64,000 nt of DNA from Phyto melanocephala (Eukaryota > Arthropoda > Insecta > Diptera > Rhinophoridae). Under the pieces are notes generated by a model. The model had not been told where the DNA came from and searched no databases. It saw only the letters and a program-made list of their open reading frames with translations. The position numbers were made by a program, and so were the translations under genes. The stretch spans positions 140,742,223 to 140,806,222 of the forward strand of contig OW799233.1 of assembly GCA_941918925.1 (NCBI GenBank). Direction: 5' to 3'. Positions 21,712 through 32,649 of the stretch are shown here, in pieces. The first letter of the stretch is position 1, and the number at the start of each line of letters is the position of its first letter.

Positions 21712-22897
21712 GTAATCGTACGTTTAATTTAACAATTAGAGGTAGTGCAAAGATAAAAGTAAGTTCGAAATAATTTTACACACGATGTTGTTGTGTTTGA
21801 AAAAAATTGGTATTAACGCAATTTTTCGGAAATCGGAATTAGCATAGTCCAAAGATTTTGCAAGGTCCTAAATGAAAAAAGTTAAGGTAGTGGATCTTAG
21901 AGGGTACATTAAGCAAAATTATTTCTTCATAAAAATAATGTTCTGTAAATTAATTATGACACCAAAGATCCTTTACATTTACGGAATTTAATCGTAATAC
22001 AAAAAAGTTATTTATGTTGGTTCTAAATTAATGTAGCTTCATTGATAAATACAACTTGATAAATTTCTTGAAGTGAACCACATTTTTTGCAATAAATCAT
22101 CAGATGTGAATCTTTTCATGAAGAAATGTCAAATCAAACTTAATGCAAAACAAGTTTCATTCAGCTGACAAAAAGCAACCAGTATTGCCAACTTGAAGAG
22201 CATACCTTTAACAAGCACTCTTATCTTCTCAATTTGTATTCAGCATGGGAAATAAAACCTAAACATTTAAAAAAAAAATTAGAGAGCCAAAAAAAAAAAA
22301 AAATAGTGTCATATTGAATTCTCTCTATATATCACACTTTTAATGGAGTGACAAAAGGACACACAATCACACGCAAATAAAACATGGTTGAGCTGATCAT
22401 ATATAAATGGATTCTATGATTCGCTTTTAAACAGATTTATATGTCTGAAGGGAAGCTATGATTTTTATATTTAAATAAAAGATTATAACTGCTTAAAAAT
22501 TGTCACACCTCATTGGCATTGCTTTAATTTATTATTTTATAACAATTATCGCTGATTTTTTGAAAATAATTTTTTCTCTAATGTTACAGAACAATTCTAA
22601 ATCTAAATTTTTAGCCTTTATTTTCGAAGTTTTCTTTAACATGAATCATATGTAAATACATACCTTCCTAATTGAAATGTCACTCACTTTTACTTTGAAA
22701 ATAAAATTCTACCTTTAAAACGCATTAAAAATTATACATGTTTGTTGAAATAATAAAAACCTAACGATTGAAACGGTTCATTTGTTGTTTTTATTAATAT
22801 CGCAATTTATTTTGCAAAAGTAAGTGTAAAATACCGTAAAAACAAATCTTTAAATTATTCATGAAACATTGAGAATTACAAACTCAAACACTTGTAT
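21712..22897. other. AT-rich non-coding DNA
   Basis: No gene or repeat recognised up to the target duplication of the Bel/Pao element. Confidence 0.4.
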
Positions 22898-22902
22898 ACA
22901 CG

Positions 22903-23246
22903 TGTTCGGTCGCTTGGCTAAATAGAAAAATAAACTCAACACGTACAATAGACTGGTAATAAACGGCAGCTAAAATCTGCAAATTTATTGATATGTATAT
23001 TATAATTAATTTAAAAATATATTTTTTATTGTAGTATTATACATACACTTGTGTTGTCTTAAGCCAACAGGTGAACAGTAATAATAGATATTTAATTTAC
23101 ACGTGGATATCAAAGCAGTAAGGTTATAACAATGACATTTGAATGACAAAATGCGCTTAAGCGAATATACACAGTTGCACTAAAGTGCAGTCATACTGTT
23201 GCATTTAATTTAACGTAGTCTAACAAATATGCTACATGACGTAACA
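22903..23246 (-). repeat. 3' LTR of Bel/Pao element
   Basis: 344 bp, matching 29,187-29,530 at every base I compared. It provides the polyadenylation end of the element transcript. Confidence 0.95.
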
Positions 23247-23258
23247 TAGCCCCCTCCG
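23247..23258 (-). other. Polypurine tract of Bel/Pao element
   Basis: On the minus strand CGGAGGGGGCTA lies directly before the 3' LTR. This purine run is the expected primer site for plus-strand DNA synthesis. Confidence 0.75.
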
Positions 23259-23283
23259 TAAACTTCGTAGCGTAGGCAGAAGT

Positions 23284-26200
23284 TTACAATTTTACATCGA
23301 GCCTAGCGAGTTTTACTACAGGGCGTGTAAACAGGCCCTGTTTCGTCTTCACGACTGCACTTCGTACGGCGTCATGCTTTCCACGGTGTACGTCTATCAC
23401 AACACCCTTTAACCATTCATTTCGCTTGGCGTTGTCATCGACTATTATAACAATATCCCCAATAGCAATTTGCTGCAGCGTATTGTTATACCATTTTGTA
23501 CGTCTAGTCAGACTCGGTAAATATTCACGTATCCAACGCTTCCAGAACTCATTAGCTATCATGTTCGTAAGCCGAAAATTTTTGCTCAAACTCACACCAC
23601 TACTCTGAGGTCTTGCACGTTCTCGTATCCCACTCGAAGATCCTATTAGAAAGTGATTGGGTGTTAAGGCCTCTCCGTCTGGAGATTCAAGTGGAACATA
23701 TGTCAGGGGCCTCGAGTTTAAAATATTTTCCACATCAGCAAGAGCCGCTCTTAACTGTTCTTCCCGTAGTTCTCTTTTGGGTAATATGTCCATTAATACG
23801 GATTTAACTGATCTGACCATCCTTTCCCAAGCTCCTCCCATGTGGGGAGATGCTGGCGGTATAAAATCCCACTCAATAATTGGAAACTTACGCTCAACTT
23901 CGCTAGAAGAAATTTTTTCTACTTCTTCTATTAGTATGCGACTGGCTCCTCTAAAATTAGTTGCATTGTCGGATAAAATTTTACGAGGTGTGCCCCTGCG
24001 GCAGATGAATTGCTTGAGGACCAGTAGAAAAGAGTCTGTCGATAGTGATGGCGAAATTTCTAAATGTACCGCTCGCACAGTCATACATGTAAATACGACA
24101 CCCCAGCGCTTTTCCCTGCGTCGGCCAACAACGATATCTAAGGGACCAAAGTAGTCGATGCCAGTATAATAGAAAGGTCTGGCGAAGGTAGTAAGCCTTT
24201 CTACCGGAAGGTCTCCCATCGCTGGTACTTTGGGAGTTGCTCGACGAATTTTACAGTATTGGCACGAATTGGCTATTGCACGAACGGCAACTCGTAAACC
24301 AAATATCCAAAAAATCTGTCTTATTTCATTGACGATTATTTCATTGTGCTGATGATGGTATTTGCGATGAAAATAATTTATAATTAAGTTTGTTACGATA
24401 TGTTTTTGAGGTAAAATTATGGGTCTTTTTACGTTGACCGATACATTCTCTATGGCATCAATTCTGCCCTTGATCCGTAGCAAACCAAATTCATCCATGT
24501 ATGGAGTTAGTTTAAACAAAATACTTTTTTTGTCTAAAGGGGTACTACTTCTTAGCTGTTCGACCTCTTCAGGATATGCTTGTTTTTGACACGTTTTTAT
24601 TATAAGAAATTCAGCAGCGTCTACGTCAGGTCTCTCAATAAAGGGTTTAAATTCGTTACATACCTTTTTAGATTTAAATATTGCATGCAGAAATTTTAAA
24701 ATAACCGTCTGGCACCTGCGAAGCTTTTCCCAGCTACTAAATCGCGTCGGGTCAGCTGTAATTAAGGGCAACGTCGGATTCGGTTTCCTCGACGTGATAT
24801 GACACAAAACTTCATTTGAACTATCCGGATGAATAATCTCAGATATGGGCCAGGTATCCTCCTTTTGGCTTAAAAATAATGGTCCATTATACCAGCGACT
24901 TTTACTGCTTAAATCAGGTAAGCCTTTCCACTTCGTAGCGTCATCAGCGACATTTTGGGACGATGGAACCCATCTCCATTCGGAAACGTTCGATTCCTCC
25001 AATATTTCTCCGATTCGAACAGCAACAAATTGTTGAAATTTTCTTGCATCAGAATTGATCCAGTATAAAACATCTTTCGAGTCAGCCCAAAATATTCGAC
25101 TGTCTATCTTCAGCGATAATTCGTTGCAACAGAATTTGCAAAGACGTAGTCCAAGTATAGCAGCCATTAACTCCATTTTGGGCACTGATATAGGTTTCAG
25201 GGGTGCTACTCGGGTTTTGGAGGCTACGATGGAGCAAATGGTTTGTTGCCCATACTCGGCACGCAAATAGGCCACAGCAGCATATGCATCTATGCTTGCG
25301 TCGGTAAATATATGTAGCTGAAGATTATTTGACTTACTTGCCAGCGGATAGCACCGTGGAACACTAACTTTGAAAATGTCCTTTAAAACTTTTATCCACT
25401 GATACCATTTTTCTCTTTCGGTTGCCTGTATTTTCTCGTCCCAATTCACCCTGGATCTCCATATATCTTGCAGGAGTATTTTGGCGTATATAACAAAATT
25501 TCCCAGTATACCAAGTGGATCAAACATGGTCATCACAACTCGAAGCACATCTCGCTTTGTAGGATGCACAGCTTCATCGAATATGTTCGCATTAAAATTT
25601 TGAAAAAATCTTAATCTGTCTTTCGAGGGGTCCCACCACATGCCCAGAACCTTTTCAAATTTATTTTCTTGATCTACAAACACCTTCTGTAAATTCTCAT
25701 AATTCTTGTCTAAGCTGTTTAAAACCTTTTGCGAGTTAGAAAGCCAATTGCGCATCTCAAAGCCGCCATCTAGATGTATTGCTCGAACTACTCTAGCCAA
25801 ATCAACCATTTCATCTTCACTGTCCACACTTTGCAACCAATCGTCAACAAATGTATTATTTATAATGGCTTGTACAGCTACAGGATGTTCTTTCGTGTAT
25901 CGTTCTGCATTTTTGTTTTTGATATAATTTGCTATAGATGGAGAGCATGATGCCCCAAACGTCATAACGGTCATCGCATATATATCAATTGGTCGAGATG
26001 AATCCCCTCCTCGCCATAAGAATTGTTGGAATCGTTGATCCTCTTTTCTGACACGGATTTGATGAAACATTTCACGAATGTCGCCAGTAATAGCGACTGG
26101 CCTTTCCCGAAATCGAATTAATACACCTACTAACGACTTAAGTAAGTCAGGCCCTTTTAACAATACAGAGTTTAATGAAGTATTTTCGACAGCAGCAGCT

Positions 26201-29136
26201 GCATCCCAAACAATACGACGCTTGCGTTTATTTTTATTTTCTACTGTAAAGATTGGAATATACCAGGATTCGTTACTGTTGTGAGTTTCGCTAGGTTTCA
26301 ATTTTTTTATATATCCGTTTTTTTCATATTCTAGCATTTTCTGAACGAGAAAATTCTTCATTGATTCATCACGCTGCATTTTCGATTCTAAGCAAACCAG
26401 TCGACGTTTCGCCATAGGGAGTGAGTCTGGTAAACATATTTTATCATACCTCCACAACAAACCAGTTTCCCAACGTTTTTCTTTGTATAAATATTTAGTG
26501 GAGCATTCTAATATTTGTTTGGCCCGGTCGTCATCTTTCGATCGTAAGGGATTTTGATTTATTTTAACTCCTACGGAGTCCAAGGAGAAATATTTCTTCA
26601 ACATCTCATCTAATCTAACATTATTAGAATTGCATGAGCAAATATGTAGCACTTGTTGATGTGAATATTCGCCCGCTTTGCTGCGTCCGTACACACCCCA
26701 TCCTATTCGACATCTCGTAGCTATAAGCCCTTCATTCGAATCTTCCTTTATTTCAAGTGGTACACACAACTTTGCGTTATCCAGCCCGATGAGAATTTTG
26801 GCCTTTGCTGCGGTATATGGCATAATTGGCAAATCCCTTAAATGTTCATATTTATTTATTTGTGCCTTCGTTAATGTTTGCACAGGCAAATTAAGTTTCG
26901 TTATAGTGCGCACATTATTTAATAACAATTTAGAACTTTGTTTTCTATCCGATATATACAAAGTTACTCTTTTCGATTTATCCTCCTTTTGTGTTATTTC
27001 TCCTGTCCATTGTAGACACAACTCATCAGAGGGACCGTCTAGCCCTAATTGATCCGCTAGTTCGCTTTCGATTAACGAGCACGATGCACCTTCATCAATC
27101 AATGCGTAAGTATTAAGAGTATATCCATTGGCAAAGAGAGTTACGGGAATATACTTGAAGAGAACCTTTTCTTCAGCATGAAAGAGAATAGCTTGATTGG
27201 TATTGTTCTGCCTTTGCTGTGGCTGCCGGGCTACATTGTGCTTATGCAGGAGCGAATTATGTGGCATTTTACAACCATCCACTCCACATTGACGTTTAGA
27301 ATTGCACCTTCTGAGATGGTGTTTTTTGAAACAGCGCAGACACAAGTTTTTTTCACGAATGAGATTCCATCTCTCATTTACGCTTAAGGCTGTAAATTCT
27401 GAGCACTCAAAGAGGCGATGGTTGTTGTTGTTGCATTTTGGACATACTGTCAGCTGAACGTTTGGTTTGTCTTTATCGATGACTTCATGTACCAAGATGC
27501 GCTCTTTTCTTAAAGTTTTTGTGTCTCTTGCATCTGGTGCAAACGTTGTTACCTGAGAGGCACATGTAGCTAAATTAAACAACCACGTATCAAAACACAC
27601 AATATCAACCCTATGTAACGTCATTCGATATCTACCCCAATCTAATTTGAAATCAGCTGGTAATTTTTCTACTAAACCATTTAGTAGCATGGGGTCGTTC
27701 AAATAATCGGAGAGACCCATAGCTTGCATCGTGGTCCTGTAGTTTTGTACAGCGAGTGCAAAATTTATCAGAGTGTCAAGTCTCTCTTTACGCACTGTGG
27801 GTTCATTTCTTAAGTTTCTTTGTAAAGCCTGATGTATAATTTCTGGGCGTCCATACAGCATTCGCAGCGTCTCTATAGCAAATTTGACAGTACTGGGCAT
27901 CATTAATTTTCCTCTTACTGCCTCTAAAGCAGCTCCTTTCAAGCACTTTTGTAATCTAATTAAGTTTTCTTGTTCAGTAAAACCGCATCTTTCTGTTGAC
28001 TGTATATAGTTGGTAATAAAGATGGGCCAGTCCTCTGGATTTCCTGAAAAATTCGGTAGATCTTTGCTAATAGCATTTCGGGCTGCTATATGCGAAGTGG
28101 ACAACGTTATATCAACTGAATTGTTATTTAAATTTGGGCAATGTGGTATTGACGGCATCTGAGTACTATGTGAAATGTATGGGCTATTGAAGTGCGATGT
28201 AAAGTTAGATGCATTTGGATTGAAATGTGTATTAATGTTGGACTGCGAGTATATGGGATTATTATTAGATGGATGAGAAGTAGTATGAAATAATGAGTAA
28301 GTACCTGGTGTTTGGTTATAATTCAATGATGTACTATATGCGCTACTTACCGCGGTGGCATAGTTAGGGTTATAAAAAATATTATCTGCTGATGGGCCAC
28401 CAATATTCGGTTTGGTATTATTAAATGTACCAACGAAGTTTAATTGGTTAGTTTTAAAGGCAGGACCTGTTGAATTTTGTAAGTTTATGGCAGAATTTTG
28501 TTGATTATTTATATCGTTCTGGTTAACATTTGTAGTTGTAAAATTGTTGGGAATATTAGCCGATTGCCGGTCAAGCATTATCGAACTAGAAGCAGCTGGA
28601 CGAAAGGAGTTGTGCGATGAAGATATGATTGAGCGATGCTGTGCGTCGTTGTTGTTGACCGCGCCCGAAATTGTAAGAGCGGAAATACCTGACGTAACTA
28701 TATTTGCGTTTGAAGCTGTTAAGCCTGTTGCTGTAATAGCAGCAGACGATGTGTTTTGAGGAGCAGTCGACCATAAGATTTGTTGATCTTTGCCAGTGGT
28801 CTCACCCCTTTGTTTGTTGCTTACTCGGGAACGTTTAACGGTAGGAGCTTTACGCACGAGACCAGAACGTGTGGTTGGTGGAGCAATTTTAAATGATAGA
28901 TTACTTACTTTTGCTGAACTTTTAGAAGCAGTGGTGGCGTGAACGACTCTTGCTTTATTACCAACGACATCAGTAGCACGATTTGCGCCTGTAGCTGTGC
29001 CATTACTTGAAGGTGAATCCACAGCTTCTGCAGATAATGCAGCACTTGTTGCGGATTTTGCCTTTGTGTTGATTGAAACGGAAGGTCGGTCTACATCATC
29101 CACATTTGGCTCTAACTCTTCCCGTGTGGTTGACAT
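23284..29136 (-). CDS. Bel/Pao gag-pol polyprotein (1,950 aa)
   Basis: A single open frame with the Bel/Pao domain order. Residues 1-350 are low-complexity and rich in Ser, Asn and Thr. Residues ~355-540 are the gag-like DUF1759 region (LPNFSGNPEDWPIF). Cys/His zinc-binding motifs span ~565-635 (CPKCNNNNH, CLRCFKKHHLRRC, CGVDGCKMPH). An A17-type aspartic protease has LIDEGAS with its Asp at 681. The reverse transcriptase (~900-1150) has GDIREMFHQI near 1017 and the FVDDW active site at ~1096-1100. RNase H follows at ~1275-1400 (IFTDAS, ELMAA, WADSKD). The integrase has an HH-CC zinc domain at ~1588-1625 and a D,D,E core (TGIDYFGP ~1660, SDNATNF ~1722, GGAWERM ~1766). A DUF5641-type domain ends the protein. 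No frameshift or stop separates gag from pol. The ATG at 29,136 lies 50 bp inside the 5' LTR. All catalytic motifs are present. Confidence 0.96.
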   Translation of the reverse strand: MSTTREELEPNVDDVDRPSVSINTKAKSATSAALSAEAVDSPSSNGTATGANRATDVVGNKARVVHATTASKSSAKVSNLSFKIAPPTTRSGLVRKAPTVKRSRVSNKQRGETTGKDQQILWSTAPQNTSSAAITATGLTASNANIVTSGISALTISGAVNNNDAQHRSIISSSHNSFRPAASSSIMLDRQSANIPNNFTTTNVNQNDINNQQNSAINLQNSTGPAFKTNQLNFVGTFNNTKPNIGGPSADNIFYNPNYATAVSSAYSTSLNYNQTPGTYSLFHTTSHPSNNNPIYSQSNINTHFNPNASNFTSHFNSPYISHSTQMPSIPHCPNLNNNSVDITLSTSHIAARNAISKDLPNFSGNPEDWPIFITNYIQSTERCGFTEQENLIRLQKCLKGAALEAVRGKLMMPSTVKFAIETLRMLYGRPEIIHQALQRNLRNEPTVRKERLDTLINFALAVQNYRTTMQAMGLSDYLNDPMLLNGLVEKLPADFKLDWGRYRMTLHRVDIVCFDTWLFNLATCASQVTTFAPDARDTKTLRKERILVHEVIDKDKPNVQLTVCPKCNNNNHRLFECSEFTALSVNERWNLIREKNLCLRCFKKHHLRRCNSKRQCGVDGCKMPHNSLLHKHNVARQPQQRQNNTNQAILFHAEEKVLFKYIPVTLFANGYTLNTYALIDEGASCSLIESELADQLGLDGPSDELCLQWTGEITQKEDKSKRVTLYISDRKQSSKLLLNNVRTITKLNLPVQTLTKAQINKYEHLRDLPIMPYTAAKAKILIGLDNAKLCVPLEIKEDSNEGLIATRCRIGWGVYGRSKAGEYSHQQVLHICSCNSNNVRLDEMLKKYFSLDSVGVKINQNPLRSKDDDRAKQILECSTKYLYKEKRWETGLLWRYDKICLPDSLPMAKRRLVCLESKMQRDESMKNFLVQKMLEYEKNGYIKKLKPSETHNSNESWYIPIFTVENKNKRKRRIVWDAAAAVENTSLNSVLLKGPDLLKSLVGVLIRFRERPVAITGDIREMFHQIRVRKEDQRFQQFLWRGGDSSRPIDIYAMTVMTFGASCSPSIANYIKNKNAERYTKEHPVAVQAIINNTFVDDWLQSVDSEDEMVDLARVVRAIHLDGGFEMRNWLSNSQKVLNSLDKNYENLQKVFVDQENKFEKVLGMWWDPSKDRLRFFQNFNANIFDEAVHPTKRDVLRVVMTMFDPLGILGNFVIYAKILLQDIWRSRVNWDEKIQATEREKWYQWIKVLKDIFKVSVPRCYPLASKSNNLQLHIFTDASIDAYAAVAYLRAEYGQQTICSIVASKTRVAPLKPISVPKMELMAAILGLRLCKFCCNELSLKIDSRIFWADSKDVLYWINSDARKFQQFVAVRIGEILEESNVSEWRWVPSSQNVADDATKWKGLPDLSSKSRWYNGPLFLSQKEDTWPISEIIHPDSSNEVLCHITSRKPNPTLPLITADPTRFSSWEKLRRCQTVILKFLHAIFKSKKVCNEFKPFIERPDVDAAEFLIIKTCQKQAYPEEVEQLRSSTPLDKKSILFKLTPYMDEFGLLRIKGRIDAIENVSVNVKRPIILPQKHIVTNLIINYFHRKYHHQHNEIIVNEIRQIFWIFGLRVAVRAIANSCQYCKIRRATPKVPAMGDLPVERLTTFARPFYYTGIDYFGPLDIVVGRRREKRWGVVFTCMTVRAVHLEISPSLSTDSFLLVLKQFICRRGTPRKILSDNATNFRGASRILIEEVEKISSSEVERKFPIIEWDFIPPASPHMGGAWERMVRSVKSVLMDILPKRELREEQLRAALADVENILNSRPLTYVPLESPDGEALTPNHFLIGSSSGIRERARPQSSGVSLSKNFRLTNMIANEFWKRWIREYLPSLTRRTKWYNNTLQQIAIGDIVIIVDDNAKRNEWLKGVVIDVHRGKHDAVRSAVVKTKQGLFTRPVVKLARLDVKL

Positions 29137-29186
29137 GTTAACAAAAGATTGAAGTTATGTCAATTTGTCCACAAGTATTTTAGAAG

Positions 29187-29530
29187 TGTTCGGTCGCTTG
29201 GCTAAATAGAAAAATAAACTCAACACGTACAATAGACTGGTAATAAACGGCAGCTAAAATCTGCAAATTTATTGATATGTATATTATAATTAATTTAAAA
29301 ATATATTTTTTATTGTAGTATTATACATACACTTGTGTTGTCTTAAGCCAACAGGTGAACAGTAATAATAGATATTTAATTTACACGTGGATATCAAAGC
29401 AGTAAGGTTATAACAATGACATTTGAATGACAAAATGCGCTTAAGCGAATATACACAGTTGCACTAAAGTGCAGTCATACTGTTGCATTTAATTTAACGT
29501 AGTCTAACAAATATGCTACATGACGTAACA
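29187..29530 (-). repeat. 5' LTR of Bel/Pao element (promoter-bearing)
   Basis: 344-bp partner of 22,903-23,246. In this position it would drive the element's transcription towards lower coordinates. The 50-bp leader between it and the ATG should hold the tRNA primer-binding site, but I could not match it to a specific tRNA. Confidence 0.93.
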
Positions 29531-29632
29531 ACACGTAAACGCATTCAATAACAGCAAAAAGTAAATATGTGGCGTAAGCGAAGGTGGTATGAAAAGTATT
29601 TTCAAAATTATAGAAGCTAGAAAAAACTTTTT

Positions 29633-30428
29633 AGATGACAATCTAGCAATACACATGTTTCAAAAAACGTACGGAGAAGTTTAAGCTAAAATGCTAATAA
29701 GCTTCAAATAACTGTTATAGACAGGGTTGGACAAAAGTCACCAAAACTTAATAAGTTTTTCCTCTAAATATTTATTTATTTTTCTTAATATTTAAATAAC
29801 ATATGGATAATAAATAACGGAGAGATTCACAACTTAACAACGATCCATAATAATATAATTTTATTATTTAAATCAGCGATCAATTATTTTTACGTTTTAG
29901 CTTCATAATTAAGCCCTCTTAAACAAAAAGAGATTCGACTCGAACTGTTACATCACGTTTAATTCACATTGCGAAAATTATTAAGTTTTAAGATGACAAT
30001 CTAGCAATACACATGTTTCAAAAAACGTAAGGAGAAGTTTAAGCTAAAATGCTAATAATTTTCAAATAACTATGGTTTATAACTGTCACATAGACAGGGT
30101 GGGACTAAAGTCTGCATGAGGTAAAAAAACTTAATAAGTTTTTCTTTTAAATATTAATTTATTTCTATAATTATAAAAATAACATCTGAATAATAAATAA
30201 CGGAGAGATTCACAACTCAACAACGATCCAGAATAATAGAATTTTATTATTAAAATTAGTGATCAATTATTTTTACACAAAGAACATATCATAGACATTT
30301 TAGCGTCAGAATTTCGCCCTCAATAATTCGTTGCTTAGTTCATCGGCACCACCAAATTCTTACCTTAAAAGGTTTGCTTTAAACTGAAACGCCACGTTTA
30401 AGTCGCACTGCGGAAATCATTGAACGTA
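29633..30428. repeat. Diverged tandem duplication, ~358-440 bp unit
   Basis: AGATGACAATCTAGCAATAC at 29,633 recurs at 29,991, and homology continues through AATAACGGAGAGATTCACAA to CGCCCTC/GCCCTC and GCGAAAATTATT/GCGGAAATCATT. The second copy carries small insertions, so the two arms differ by indels and point changes. Non-coding. It lies between the Bel/Pao element and a hAT MITE. Confidence 0.85.
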
Positions 30429-30435
30429 TTAGGAC

Positions 30436-31071
30436 CAGTGTTGCCGCCGACCAACTTTTTTTCGCAGTGAAATCGACAAAAAAAACGCAGTGAAGCGCAG
30501 TGACGAGAAATAAAAAAATTTCGTTTTCGTTTGGACAAAAAAACGAAAATTTTTTTTCACTTTTTTAACATTTTTTTGCCCTTTTTTTAAAAAATTACTT
30601 GTTTTTTAATTTTGTCAGTTAATTTTATCTCAACTACTCAACTGAAATAGAAAAAAATTATTATTTTTGATTGTCAACAACAGTGCAATACAATATAAAA
30701 ATTAAATAAATGGACTGAAAAGCAAATATTTTTTTCACGAACGAGTTTGTTTGTTTTTGTTTTTCTAACGGGATTTTTGACATTTTAATTCAAGACCTAA
30801 TCAGTCGACTGAAACGTAACGTAACAGCAGAAAATGTTGCTGCTATTATATTTTTAACAGGCTGACAATTTTATCTCGTTGTGTTATAGCATTTACAGAC
30901 TTACGTGTTAAACACGTTTGAGGTAAATCATGTTAAGGCGTTGTTGATCAAAAAAAGAGGAAAACTACCATAAACTGAAAAACGCAGTGATATTAATAAA
31001 AACGCAGTTACGCAGTGACGACGGGCAAATCGCAGTGAAAAAATGCGATCGCAGTGAAAACGGCAACACTG
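30436..31071. mobile_element. hAT-type MITE with perfect 8-bp target duplication
   Basis: Terminal inverted repeats CAGTGTTGCCG and CGGCAACACTG bound a 636-bp element, flanked on both sides by the identical octamer attaggac (30,428-30,435 and 31,072-31,079). An 8-bp duplication identifies the hAT superfamily. CGCAGTGA occurs several times within about 70 bp of the left end and again near the right end, all in the same orientation. These are candidate subterminal transposase-binding sites. No transposase is encoded; the short frame at 30,928-31,131 is not protein-like. Confidence 0.88.
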
Positions 31072-31254
31072 ATTAGGACAAAGTGTTAGCGGAACACCAG
31101 AAACGTCTACCAGCAAACGTTCTGCTAGCAACGGTACGTACGTTACTATAGCGCATTTTTAAAAATAATTTACTAGTGTTTCAATTGGTGCAAAAATTAA
31201 AACCCGTACATCATCTATGAAACGTCTAAATTTTGAAGTTTGTTAGAAATGAAA

Positions 31255-32418
31255 TCATCTTAAATAAAAATCTGGTTATGAGTGATAAAGTGCATTTGAA
31301 TGGCTTTGTTAATAAGCAGATTTGTAGGTTCAAGGTTTATGAAAATCCATGAAAATTCATCAACAGCAGTTATACCCCATTAGGTGTACAGTACGGTTTT
31401 GCATAATATCTAAAAAAATCCTTGGATCTTGCTCCTTCGAAAATGAAGAGCGGTATCAATTTATGATACCTCTGGTGAACACTTTTTTTGGATTCTAAAA
31501 TTTTGTTGGCGGCGTTTTTAGGCTCACAAATAGCCTGGGTATCCCACGATGGTGCAGTATCCGTAAGTCGACCTATAGCTTCATATAGGAAGGCGGAGCT
31601 AAAAACCAAAAATATTCTTCTTGAAAGTTTTGCAGAGGTTAATTAAGACTGGGTAACTGTACCTCGGTACCTGCTAAACGACGGCACGCAATAAACCAAT
31701 GCGAGAGTGAGACGCAAAACTCTTGATGTCAGATGAAAAGGTATGGCCTGATTGTCTTTATTAGAAAACGATAACGAAAATGACGCGTGCGAGCTCTTGA
31801 CCTGACCAGAGCTGAATTACGACTGTGAGAATTTTTTACGTCCATCTCTTGAAAACAGACCTATAATGTGGTTTCTCCAGTATTGTGCCACTGCCCATGC
31901 TGCCTGGCATACAATTGCACTTTTAAGTAAAATTATTTTTGGGGGCGAATAATTTTCAGAATTTCAGAATAGCCGCTGACAATTTTCTTTGGGGTTATTT
32001 GAAGCTACAATTTGCAGACGCTGTTGTGATGTTTTCCTGATAAACAATACTGAACAAAAATTATAAAGCAGTTTGATATGAGTCATGAGTGATTTGTTGA
32101 AAAGCCTTTTAAAAATCAAATTCCACGATGAATCAGCCGATATATGGGAAACAGGCTCGTGACAACCCTTCAAGCCAAGACAAACATTATTGCACAAATT
32201 TTAGCGCTAGAGCCACAAATTTTGAAAGTGTTGTTGAAAAACGAGCCCATGATTGCTAAATGGGGTAATTTAAGCGACATAATTTTTCATACTTGGTTAA
32301 GAAAAATTTCCATTATATATATTTTATATTCTGAAAAAAAATCAATAAATTAAAAAAGTATATAAACGAAAAAGTTAATCAATTTTAAAATGCTATAGTG
32401 ACTTTTGTATCACCCTGT
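31255..32418 (+). pseudogene. Heavily decayed mariner-type transposon
   Basis: Scattered motifs in several frames follow transposase order: SDKVHLNGFVNKQICRF at about 31,288-31,340, MWFLQYCATAHAAWHTIALL at about 31,868-31,930, a shifted DNFLWGYLK segment near 31,980-32,010, and a C-terminal MIAKWGNLSDIIFHT at about 32,250-32,295. Where the second catalytic Asp should be, the sequence has Cys (QYCATAH). The right end reads CACCCTGTATTTA, a mariner-like terminus. About 400 bp between 31,400 and 31,830 do not match the expected protein and may be an insertion. It is too eroded to place in a family. Confidence 0.55.
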
Positions 32419-32649
32419 ATTTAAGGTTATATAAAACACATGAACGTAGATTTAGAAAATTTTTATTAAATTTTCCGATCATTTTCGTATGTACTCACTT
32501 ACGTATGTATACATATACAAATATAAAATAAATGCTTATTTATCCATACACATACTTATCATACTAATGGGCTTTTAAACTCATCACTTGCACTTTATAG
32601 AAAAAAAAACACCATTTTACACACATTCACACACTTACAATCACCATTA

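Larger units (their letters stand above)
22903..29530 (-). mobile_element. Complete Bel/Pao LTR retrotransposon
   Basis: A 6.6-kb element with two 344-bp LTRs that look identical, each starting TG and ending CA (TGTTCGG...CGTAACA as read on the plus strand). Flanking 5-bp duplications acacg are at 22,898-22,902 and 29,531-29,535. It encodes one long gag-pol frame and no envelope. Matching LTRs, a perfect target duplication and an uninterrupted frame all point to recent insertion and possible activity. The orientation is minus, so the 5' LTR is at the high-coordinate end. Confidence 0.96.

Noticed and set aside
23247..23283. Possible envelope gene in the Bel/Pao element
   Set aside because: Only 37 bp separate the end of gag-pol from the 3' LTR, so no envelope frame exists.
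31370..31609. 79-codon minus-strand ORF as a gene
   Set aside because: It lies across a mariner relic; its composition gives no recognisable domain and it may be part of an insertion or a chance frame.
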